Below, in pieces: positions 23,301-30,798 of a stretch of DNA of 64,000 nt. The notes beneath the pieces were generated by a model that ran no database searches, was not told where the DNA came from, and saw only the letters and a list, made by a program, of their open reading frames with translations. The stretch spans positions 186,001 to 250,000 of the forward strand of contig NZ_JAERTY010000001.1 of NCBI RefSeq assembly GCF_016746095.1. The letters are read 5' to 3'. Numbering within the stretch: position 1 is the stretch's first letter; each line of letters starts with the position of its first letter. This DNA is from Sphingobacterium faecale. GTDB lineage: Bacteria; Bacteroidota; Bacteroidia; Sphingobacteriales; Sphingobacteriaceae. Made by a program: the position numbers and the translations under genes.

Positions 23301-24431
23301 ATGAAAACAATAGTGATATCTGCAGTGAATATTGTTGAAGCAGGGACTCTTGTCATTTTGCGTGATTGTTTACATTATTTATCACAATTGGCTGTTGATG
23401 GGCATTATCGGGTGGTCGCTGTGGTTTATGATCAAAACTTAGCTAAGTATCCTCATGTGGAGTATATAGAAACGCAATGGCCTAAAAAACGTTGGATTAA
23501 TCGATTGTGGTATGAATACGTTTCCATGAAAAAGGTAAGTAAGGAGATCGGTTCCGTATATCTTTGGTTTTCTTTACATGATGTGAGTCCCAATATAAAG
23601 GCAGAAAGACGTGCTGTTTATTGCCATAATCCGTTCCCATTTTATACGTGGAAGTGGAGGGAATTACTCTTTGCCCCCAAAATAGTACTGTTTGCTCTGT
23701 TTTCTAAATTTATTTATAGGAAAAACATTTATGATAATGACTTTATCGTTGTGCAGCAGCTCTGGATTAGAGAGGCCTTCAGGAAAATGTTTGAACTGGA
23801 AAGTGACAAAATTATTGTCTCATTACCTGCTAACCCGATGTTGAATTGTGATTTTGGTAAAGATACATCTAATGATGAATACCAGTTTATTTATGCAGCC
23901 TCTCCTAATAGTCATAAAAATTTTGAATGCTTATGCGAGGCAGCAAGTCTTTTAGAGCGGAATGGTGTATCTGGATTTAAAGTATTAATTACAGTAACTG
24001 GAAATGAGAACAGGTATGCACAATGGCTTTTTAAAAAGTGGGGAAATAAGGTAAATGCATTGAAATGGATTGGCTTTCAGAAGAGAGACGACTTATTTAG
24101 GCTCTATGGAGAGAGTAATTGTCTCGTGTTCCCATCTAAAGCGGAAACTTGGGGATTGCCGATTTCTGAGTTTGCGAACTATGAAAAACCTATGCTATTA
24201 GCCGATAAACCGTATGCCCGAGAAACAGCTGCAGGTAGTAAATATACTGCATTTTTTCATCCAGACAGGCCAGATTGGTTGGCGGAACATATGAAAAGAT
24301 TGATAGAAGGAAAGAGGAGCAGTTTAGCACAGGTGGATCGCATAAACATAAAGCAACCTGTGGTGAATGAATGGAGAACATTGTTTGATCTACTTTTAAA
24401 TAAACATCATGAAGATATTACAGGTCGGTAA
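23301..24431 (+). CDS. Glycosyltransferase, GT-B fold (GT4-like)
   Basis: 376 residues from ATG 23301; an upstream start at 23259 adds 14 residues of no familiar sequence and is not used. The C-terminal domain carries YAASPNSHKNFECLCEA, LKWIGFQKRDDLFRLYGESNCLVFPSKAETWGLPISEFANYEKP, which is the nucleotide-sugar site with its ETWGLPISE glutamate pair. The N-terminal acceptor domain is divergent. The last 23 bases overlap the next gene. It most likely adds another sugar of the repeat unit. Confidence 0.8.
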   Translation: MKTIVISAVNIVEAGTLVILRDCLHYLSQLAVDGHYRVVAVVYDQNLAKYPHVEYIETQWPKKRWINRLWYEYVSMKKVSKEIGSVYLWFSLHDVSPNIKAERRAVYCHNPFPFYTWKWRELLFAPKIVLFALFSKFIYRKNIYDNDFIVVQQLWIREAFRKMFELESDKIIVSLPANPMLNCDFGKDTSNDEYQFIYAASPNSHKNFECLCEAASLLERNGVSGFKVLITVTGNENRYAQWLFKKWGNKVNALKWIGFQKRDDLFRLYGESNCLVFPSKAETWGLPISEFANYEKPMLLADKPYARETAAGSKYTAFFHPDRPDWLAEHMKRLIEGKRSSLAQVDRINIKQPVVNEWRTLFDLLLNKHHEDITGR

Positions 24432-25536
24432 ATTTTATCCTATAAGAGGTGGTGTAGAGAAAGTAATGTATGATCTGATGCTGGGTCTTTCGGAGAATGG
24501 GATCCGTTGTGATATGCTCTGTGCATCGACGGAGGGGCATCCAGAGGGAAGAACACAGCTTAACGAATTTGCAGAATTGATTGTCGTTCGGACTAAAGTA
24601 AAACTGGCTGCCACCATGTTGGCTCCTGCAATGATCAGTGAGTTAAAGCGAATTGCTCGAGATTACGATATTGTACATGTACACCATCCTGATCCTATGG
24701 CGGCTCTCGCCTTGTTTTTATCGGGATACAAGGGAAAGGTTGTCATGCATTGGCACAGTGATATCCTAAAACAGCGGAAACTCATGAAACTCTATGCGCC
24801 TTTGCAGTCTTGGTTGATCAATAGAGCTGACCTGATCTTGGGGACTACTCCTGTCTACATAAAGGAGTCTCCATTTTTGAAGAATGTACAAAGTAAGTGT
24901 GATTATGTGCCGATAGGTGTAGTGCCTTTTGTCTTTCAAGACGAAAAAGCACAAGCGATAAGAGATCGCTATAAGGAGAAGAAAATTGTCTTTTCTCTTG
25001 GGCGCCTAGTGGAATATAAAGGTTACGAATACTTGATCAAGGCGATAGCTCTATCGGAAGATGATATTCAGCTTTTGATCGGTGGAACTGGTCCACTAAT
25101 GGAACAATTAAAGAGTTTGAGCGAACAGTTAAGTATTGCAGATCGAGTGACGTTTCTAGGCTTTGTAGCCGATGAGGAGGTCCCCGCATATTACCAGTCC
25201 TGTGATTGTTTCTGTTTGAGCTCTATTTCAAAAAATGAAGCTTTTGCTATTGTCCAACTGGAAGCGATGTCATTTGGAAAACCTGTAGTGTCAACGGCTA
25301 TCCCAGGATCCGGAGTAAGTTGGGTCAACCAACATTTGAAATCGGGATTGATTGTGCCTATAGCAGATGAAAAAGAGCTTAGTATAGCAATAACTAAATT
25401 GCTTTCTAATGATTTGTTGTATAAGCAGTTGTCTGATGGTGGGAAGAACCGTTATAACCAGTTTTTTCGTAGAGAAAGGATGGTGGAAAAAACAAATGAA
25501 ATTTATCGCAAACTTTTATCGATAAACAATGTTTAA
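24409..25536 (+). CDS. Glycosyltransferase family 4
   Basis: 375 residues. MKILQVGKFYPIRGGVEKVMYDL at the start, HVHHPDPMAALAL (near 85), SLGRLVEYKGYEYLIKA (near 193) and SISKNEAFAIVQLEAMSFGKPVV (about 277-299) define a GT4 enzyme of the GT-B fold with the EX7E motif. It is the last glycosyltransferase before the peptide-processing-like module that begins 17 bases downstream. The acceptor and donor cannot be assigned. Confidence 0.87.
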   Translation: MKILQVGKFYPIRGGVEKVMYDLMLGLSENGIRCDMLCASTEGHPEGRTQLNEFAELIVVRTKVKLAATMLAPAMISELKRIARDYDIVHVHHPDPMAALALFLSGYKGKVVMHWHSDILKQRKLMKLYAPLQSWLINRADLILGTTPVYIKESPFLKNVQSKCDYVPIGVVPFVFQDEKAQAIRDRYKEKKIVFSLGRLVEYKGYEYLIKAIALSEDDIQLLIGGTGPLMEQLKSLSEQLSIADRVTFLGFVADEEVPAYYQSCDCFCLSSISKNEAFAIVQLEAMSFGKPVVSTAIPGSGVSWVNQHLKSGLIVPIADEKELSIAITKLLSNDLLYKQLSDGGKNRYNQFFRRERMVEKTNEIYRKLLSINNV

Positions 25537-25553
25537 TAAATAATGGCCAATTG

Positions 25554-26006
25554 ATGGAACAGACAATAAAGAAAATCGTTTGTAAAAACGACCTTTTTTT
25601 TAAGGATGTGGAGGAGATACTGAAGGAAGGGAAGAGGGTGAAGATTACGGTGAGGGGAGACAGTATGAATCCTGTTCTGAAAGATGGGGATATTGTGGTT
25701 CTGGAAAAAGGGCATCTACCGAATGAAAAGAAAGGAGATATCGTATTCGCTAAGCATGAAGGGAAATATATTTTGCATCGTGTTATGTGGATGTCTGCCA
25801 ATACGCTTTGCTTAGCAGGTGATGGAAATAAACTACAAGTAGAAAAAGTCCGTAAGGATCATGTACTGGCCGTAGTAAGTGGAGCATTTCGTGGTGAAGA
25901 ATATTTGTCGCTGGATTTTTCAGGAAGTAGTGTACAGTGGTTTGGGCGTTGCCTGTCTGGTTTTTTTTGGTATATAGGCAATCGTATTAAGAAAAGGTAT
26001 CTATGA
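25554..26006 (+). CDS. S24/S26-family peptidase, SipW-like, no membrane anchor seen
   Basis: 150 residues from ATG 25554 (a TTG three bases earlier is ignored). The serine motif RGDSMNPVLKDGDIVV places the nucleophile at S37; KYILHRV gives H75 and LAGDGN gives D90, an arrangement like the Ser-His-Asp set of SipW/Sec11-type signal peptidases rather than the Ser-Lys pair of LepB. I see no N-terminal membrane helix; only a short hydrophobic stretch near the C-terminus (FFWYIGN). The gene overlaps the PqqD-like gene by 4 bases. It could cleave leader sequences of an exported peptide or protein. Its partners suggest a dedicated peptide pathway. Confidence 0.75.
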   Translation: MEQTIKKIVCKNDLFFKDVEEILKEGKRVKITVRGDSMNPVLKDGDIVVLEKGHLPNEKKGDIVFAKHEGKYILHRVMWMSANTLCLAGDGNKLQVEKVRKDHVLAVVSGAFRGEEYLSLDFSGSSVQWFGRCLSGFFWYIGNRIKKRYL

Positions 26007-26272
26007 AGTTGAAAAAAGATTTGGTTTTAAGGAAAATAGGCGAACAGTATGTCGTGGTGGATCCAGGACAGGATATGGTGGATATGTCTACGGTGTTTAC
26101 ATTAAACAGTACTTCTGCTTTGTTGTGGAAAGAATTGGATGGGAGTGAGGTGACTACAGCTCTGATAACAGATTTGTTGTGTGTAAACTATGATGTGCCA
26201 CGGGAAACAGCTGAAAAAGATGCCATAGCAATTTTTGATGCTTTTTGTACGAATGGATTATTGGTAGATTGA
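26003..26272 (+). CDS. PqqD-like peptide-binding protein (RRE domain)
   Basis: 89 residues, the normal size of PqqD. The sequence LRKIGEQYVVVDPGQ then STVFTLNSTSALLWKELDG, with a helical C-terminus DAIAIFDAFCTNGLLVD, matches PqqD-family proteins, which hold the leader of ribosomally made peptides (RiPP recognition element). PqqD-like proteins in polysaccharide loci are also known from HPr-kinase-associated systems of unknown role. The start overlaps the peptidase stop (ATGA), and 1 base separates it from the nucleotidyltransferase gene. No precursor peptide is encoded beside it. Confidence 0.8.
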   Translation: MKLKKDLVLRKIGEQYVVVDPGQDMVDMSTVFTLNSTSALLWKELDGSEVTTALITDLLCVNYDVPRETAEKDAIAIFDAFCTNGLLVD

Positions 26273-26273
26273 C

Positions 26274-27371
26274 ATGGGCGGTTTGGAGCGAGTTTATACT
26301 GTTTTTTTTAGCCTGCTGCAATCTGGACTATGGTCTAAACCTATAGCATCGACAGATAAACTGCCGCTATCTCCGGCAGAATGGCAAAGCTTGTATGAGC
26401 TGTCGAAAGCACAGACAGTAGAGGGGCTGGTATTTGATGCGATAGAGCAATTGGATGTAAGGCTATTGCCACCTACGGATCTATGGATGAAATGGCTGGT
26501 TCGGGTGACGAAGATTGAACAGCATAATAGGATTATGAATCAGGGTCTAGGCGAACAGATCGTAATATTTGAGCGTTTGGGAGTCGAACCGGTATTGTTG
26601 AAAGGACAGGGTGTCGCTGTACATTATAATGCTCCTCTTCGAAGGACCTGTGGTGATATAGATTGGTACTTTTCTACAAAAGAACAATATGAGAAGGCTA
26701 ATGACTGGGTAATACAACAAGGGGGGGACATAAAATACGTGCCGGGAAGAAGTATGTGTTATCATTATAAGGGCTTGGAAATAGATCATCACAGTAATCT
26801 GATAGATCTATATAATCCTTTTGTTAAGCCTTTTTTGCAGAAATTGATTGCAGTAGAACGAGCAAAAGATGAATCTATTGATATCATGGGGCATATATGT
26901 CGAACATTATCACCTCTTTTGAATATTATACAGGTGGTGAGCCATGTTTTGAAACACCTTTTGTCATTTGGTTTAGGATTAAGACAGTTGTGTGATGTGG
27001 CTCGACTGTATTATGTCCATCGTAAGGAAATCGAGGGTACGTATCTGCGCGATATCTACAGGCAATTGGGCATAGAGCGATGGGTAGTCTTGATGCATGA
27101 TTTGTTGGTTCGCTATTTGGGATTGGAACGGCATTTTTTACCGTATCCAATAAATGGTAATGAGAAAGCGGATTGGATGATGGAGGATATTTTACGTGCG
27201 GGAAATTTCGGCTTTTTTGATAAACAATACTCCGATGAAGTGCGAACAGGAGAGCGTAAGAATGCGTTCTTACGGGTAAGCAGAAATCTGTGGAAATATG
27301 GGCGTTATGTACCCATAGAGTCTTTCTTTTTTCCATTGGTACAGGTTTATACACGTGTTTTAAGTAGATAG
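26274..27371 (+). CDS. Nucleotidyltransferase family protein (NTP_transf_5-like)
   Basis: 365 residues. The region VEPVLLKGQGVAVHYNAPLRRTCGDIDWYF (about 103-132) is the mark of the uncharacterised nucleotidyltransferase family: a lysine in LLKG, then the DxD-type metal site of GDIDW. The rest is mostly helical with no motif I can name. Relatives are found in lasso-peptide and other RiPP clusters as well as in polysaccharide loci. It may transfer a nucleotide to a peptide, a protein or a sugar. It sits 1 base from both neighbours in the module. Confidence 0.75.
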   Translation: MGGLERVYTVFFSLLQSGLWSKPIASTDKLPLSPAEWQSLYELSKAQTVEGLVFDAIEQLDVRLLPPTDLWMKWLVRVTKIEQHNRIMNQGLGEQIVIFERLGVEPVLLKGQGVAVHYNAPLRRTCGDIDWYFSTKEQYEKANDWVIQQGGDIKYVPGRSMCYHYKGLEIDHHSNLIDLYNPFVKPFLQKLIAVERAKDESIDIMGHICRTLSPLLNIIQVVSHVLKHLLSFGLGLRQLCDVARLYYVHRKEIEGTYLRDIYRQLGIERWVVLMHDLLVRYLGLERHFLPYPINGNEKADWMMEDILRAGNFGFFDKQYSDEVRTGERKNAFLRVSRNLWKYGRYVPIESFFFPLVQVYTRVLSR

Positions 27372-27372
27372 T

Positions 27373-28995
27373 ATGCAACGCAACTTGATGACACATATGG
27401 GGTGGATGTGGATGCTGACCGAGGGGTTTCGCTACAGAATTTTGCTTTATGTGCTGTTGGAAATTGTGGGTATAGGAATGGGATTGGTCTTTGTCTTATG
27501 GACGAAAAAGGTGGTCGATCAAACTGTGGCAGGTGGTACAGATTTTTTTTCTGGCGATCTGTGGATTATGATAGCTTCATTGCTGGGATCTGTGCTTGCC
27601 CGTATGGCAGCAGGATGGTTTAATGAACGCACAAAAGTAGAAATGTTACTGTCGACACAGAAACAGCTTCTGCAAAAGCAGCTGCGCGCTACTTGGCAGT
27701 TTTTGAATAGGTGGTCGTCGGGCGATCTACAGGTCCGTATACAGGATGATGCTAGAGAGGTGGTGCAAATGGCTGGACAGAGTATATGGTCTACAGGGAT
27801 AACTCTATTGAGTCTGTTGTCTTTTTTAATGCTGTTAGCCTGGTTTGATAGTGTGTTGGCGTTGTTAATGTTGGCGATATCGTTGTTGTTTGGATTTGCT
27901 AAAGTTTATTTCAAAAGAACTAAACGCTTGAATGAACAGTTGAAAATGGCGAGGAGTGATTTTGGTCATGTCGCCCAAGAAAGCTTACAGTCTAAACTCC
28001 TGATAAGGGCTTTGTCTATCTATCCTGTTCGTTGGAAAAGAATTGAGGACAGTTTGCAAAATATTGCTGATGTACAGTATTCCTTGATCAGTTTTACGAC
28101 TTTCTCGCATGGTATGATCCGGCTATTGGCATCCATAGGTTTCTTGGTCGCATTCTCTTGGGGGCTGTATCGCTTGCACTTGGGGCTTATCACATTTGGT
28201 TCATTGATGGCCTTTTTGCAATTAGTAGGACGTATACAGACTCCGGTCTTATCATTGATGGCCTTTGCTCCGCTGGCCGTACGTACTAGGGTTGCAACGG
28301 ATCGTCTCATGGATATGGTGGATACAGAGGTCGAACCCGAAATGGAAAACAAAGTGTTGAATGATTTGAGAGCGATATATATAGATAAGCTATGTTTCAG
28401 CTACCAAGATCGTCCTATTATTGACAACCTGAGTGTGACTGTTTATAGCGGAGAGTCTGTGGCTATAATGGGGGCGAGCGGTCAAGGTAAGACGACTTTT
28501 GTACGGTTGATACTGGGAATGTTAAGCCCGACTTCGGGACAGATTGTACTGGAAAGTAAAAAGGAATCGGCTGTTCTGACAGCAGCACATAGGATCAATA
28601 TGGCGTATGTGCCACAGGGAGGAAAGCTGTTTCGGGGGACGGTTAGAGATAATCTGGAGGTGATGGAAATGGGGATAACGGAGTCTGAGATTGAAAGAGC
28701 TCTGTTTTTAGCCTGTGCCGAATTTGTATATAACCTGCCTGATGGTCTGGATACGGAGATAGGCGAAGAGGGGTATGGACTGTCTGAAGGACAGGCACAA
28801 CGTATAGCTATTGCGCGAGCGATGGTAAGAAGCAGTCCAGTATGGCTTCTTGATGAGCTGACATCTGCATTGGATGAGCAAACAGCTAAGACCGTAATAA
28901 CACGGCTTTTGGAGGAAGGACATGATAAATTAATCTTGTTGGTGACACATGATCTGGAGTTGGCAAAGCGTTGTGACAAAATTATTTACATATGA
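27373..28995 (+). CDS. ABC exporter, fused membrane and ATPase domains
   Basis: 540 residues. About six membrane helices lie in residues 20-310. The ATPase domain has Walker A GASGQGKTT (about 368-376), a Q-loop at YVPQGGK, the signature as LSEGQ (near 472) instead of the common LSGGQ, Walker B VWLLDEL (near 491) and the switch histidine in VTHDLEL. The type matches half-transporters that export lipids, peptides or RiPPs as homodimers. There is no N-terminal C39 peptidase domain, so any leader removal must be done by another protein such as the peptidase at 25554. Substrate unknown. Confidence 0.85.
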   Translation: MQRNLMTHMGWMWMLTEGFRYRILLYVLLEIVGIGMGLVFVLWTKKVVDQTVAGGTDFFSGDLWIMIASLLGSVLARMAAGWFNERTKVEMLLSTQKQLLQKQLRATWQFLNRWSSGDLQVRIQDDAREVVQMAGQSIWSTGITLLSLLSFLMLLAWFDSVLALLMLAISLLFGFAKVYFKRTKRLNEQLKMARSDFGHVAQESLQSKLLIRALSIYPVRWKRIEDSLQNIADVQYSLISFTTFSHGMIRLLASIGFLVAFSWGLYRLHLGLITFGSLMAFLQLVGRIQTPVLSLMAFAPLAVRTRVATDRLMDMVDTEVEPEMENKVLNDLRAIYIDKLCFSYQDRPIIDNLSVTVYSGESVAIMGASGQGKTTFVRLILGMLSPTSGQIVLESKKESAVLTAAHRINMAYVPQGGKLFRGTVRDNLEVMEMGITESEIERALFLACAEFVYNLPDGLDTEIGEEGYGLSEGQAQRIAIARAMVRSSPVWLLDELTSALDEQTAKTVITRLLEEGHDKLILLVTHDLELAKRCDKIIYI

Positions 28996-29020
28996 TAACA
29001 AATAGTAAATAGGATAAAGT

Positions 29021-29968
29021 ATGAAAAAGGAAGACAAGAGTAATAGGGCTATATATACTATAGTCATCGCAGGACTCGGGATACGGATCAGTATGCCCAG
29101 GGACTACGATGTCTCTGCATGTCTACCGAGTTTTTCAACATTTATCGGACCTGAGCCTGATGAAAGGGATATCGTGATGGAGGTGGAGTTGCGGGAGGGG
29201 AATAGGCCTGTTGTAACTGGAAGAAGTCGGGTATTGACGGATGTCTCCTACGCTTGGGAAAACCGTTTTTTATTTACAGAGGTGGAGACAGGATATAAGG
29301 TGGCAGTTCAAGCAAATGATCAGAATGGCGTATGGGAGATGTGGACGAATATAGAGTTTTCAAAATTGACTATTTATGTTGTCAAAGATGAGTTGTATAC
29401 AGCTAATATACTGAGCTGGTTCTTGATGATGGCTTTTGGGCAGACCATTTTAAAAAGAAACCGGGTAATGATTCACGCTTCAGTAGTTGAAAGAGATGGA
29501 ATGGCTTATGCTTTTTTGGGGAAAAGTGGTACTGGAAAGAGCACACATAGTGAACTTTGGTTGCGTCATCTCGATAATGTAACCTTGCTGAATGATGATA
29601 ATCCGATACTGTCTATAGAAGAGGGACAATTGTACGTGTATGGTACACCATGGAGCGGAAAGACAGCTTGCTATGTCAATAAAAGAGTACCGTTAAAGGC
29701 GATCGTGCGCCTACGAAAGGCCCAAGAAAACAGCATGAGGTGGATGAATAATGTGGATGCTTTAACAGCTTTTATACCGAGTTGTACGGCGATGCGCTGG
29801 AATATGGAACTGTTTAATAGTATGATCGGAACTGCCGAACAGGTTATTAAGATGTTGGATATTGGCGAGTTTTCTTGTCTGCCCAACGCTGAAGCAGCTG
29901 TTGTGTGTCATAAAAAAATTGTTGAACACTCAGATAGAAACGAGTTTACTAACCTACAAAATAATTAA
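29021..29968 (+). CDS. HPr-kinase/phosphorylase-like protein
   Basis: 315 residues. The conserved core runs MIHASVVERDGMAYAFLGKSGTGKSTHSEL (from about 147), with a P-loop GKSGTGKST, and LLNDDNPIL (near 190) whose paired aspartates match the HprK active site. The N-terminal ~140 residues differ from true HprK. No HPr gene is nearby, so sugar-transport regulation is unlikely. Related kinases in lasso-peptide clusters phosphorylate the precursor, and others accompany PqqD-like proteins in polysaccharide loci. The gene follows the ABC exporter by 25 bases and precedes the Wza gene by 7. Confidence 0.8.
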   Translation: MKKEDKSNRAIYTIVIAGLGIRISMPRDYDVSACLPSFSTFIGPEPDERDIVMEVELREGNRPVVTGRSRVLTDVSYAWENRFLFTEVETGYKVAVQANDQNGVWEMWTNIEFSKLTIYVVKDELYTANILSWFLMMAFGQTILKRNRVMIHASVVERDGMAYAFLGKSGTGKSTHSELWLRHLDNVTLLNDDNPILSIEEGQLYVYGTPWSGKTACYVNKRVPLKAIVRLRKAQENSMRWMNNVDALTAFIPSCTAMRWNMELFNSMIGTAEQVIKMLDIGEFSCLPNAEAAVVCHKKIVEHSDRNEFTNLQNN

Positions 29969-29975
29969 TACCGCT

Positions 29976-30785
29976 ATGAGAACTAAATGTATAAACAAAA
30001 TTGTTTTAGGATGGATTGTCCTAAGTGTGTTACTGCTAAATGGGTGCGTGGTAGGTAAGAAGGTAGTCTATGTCAAAGATATGGGAATTAATGGGCATCA
30101 TAGGATCTTGGATGAAGAGCCTATGAAACTGCAGAAGGGGGATCGGTTACGGATAACGGTTTCTTCAAAGAACCCAGAGTTGGCTGCACCGTTTAATGGT
30201 GGCGTCGGAGCATTTAGAATAGATGGTAGTGGAAATGTGGAGGCTGTGAATGAGCAAACGAAAAATGCTCAGAGTTACTTGATTAATAGCGAAGGAATGA
30301 TCGATTTTCCTGTTTTGGGAAAAATGATGGTAGCGGGTATGCCGCTGGAGAAAGTAACAGAAAAAATTACAACGCAATTAAAAACGGGAGGTATGATCGC
30401 TGATGCACTAGTAAAAGTAGAACTGTTGAATTTTAAGGTAAGTGTAACGGGGGCTGTATTACGAGAGAATGTCTTGCATGCAGAGAATGCCGAAATGACC
30501 TTAATGGAGGCGCTGGCACTTTCTGGTGGTCTTAAGCCTAATGCTGCTCCTGATCAGATAAAGGTCATCCGGGAAGAAGATGGGATACGCCGGATAATTG
30601 TGCATGATATAGAATCCAAGAGCTTTTTTGATTCGCCAGCTTATCATTTGAGGCAGAATGATATTGTATATGTCACGCCGAGATCTGCTGAAGATACACC
30701 GCGTGAGAATCGGAGTTGGCGGTTTTGGAGCACAGCAATGGGGCTGATATCAATCGCTTTAGCGGCATTAACACTGGCAAAGTAA
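29976..30785 (+). CDS. Wza-type polysaccharide export lipoprotein
   Basis: 269 residues from ATG 29976, which gives a lipoprotein signal with LLNGC (C near residue 23). The Poly_export domain starts with LQKGDRLRITV and continues through SYLINSEGMIDFPVLGKMMVAGM; a SLBB domain follows with VSVTGAVLRENVLHAENAEMTLMEALALSGGL. A C-terminal hydrophobic helix is present (ALAALTLAK). It should form the outer-membrane channel for the finished polysaccharide and works with the Wzc-type protein encoded 13 bases downstream. Confidence 0.88.
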   Translation: MRTKCINKIVLGWIVLSVLLLNGCVVGKKVVYVKDMGINGHHRILDEEPMKLQKGDRLRITVSSKNPELAAPFNGGVGAFRIDGSGNVEAVNEQTKNAQSYLINSEGMIDFPVLGKMMVAGMPLEKVTEKITTQLKTGGMIADALVKVELLNFKVSVTGAVLRENVLHAENAEMTLMEALALSGGLKPNAAPDQIKVIREEDGIRRIIVHDIESKSFFDSPAYHLRQNDIVYVTPRSAEDTPRENRSWRFWSTAMGLISIALAALTLAK

Positions 30786-30798
30786 ATATAACAGGAAT

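Noticed and set aside
29862..29975. Longer Wza form overlapping the HPr-kinase-like gene
   Set aside because: ATG 29976 gives a complete lipoprotein signal; the extension has no signal-like character.
25537..29975. A RiPP precursor gene inside the peptide-like module
   Set aside because: The gaps between genes are 17 bases or an overlap, 1, 1, 25 and 7 bases, too short for any precursor.
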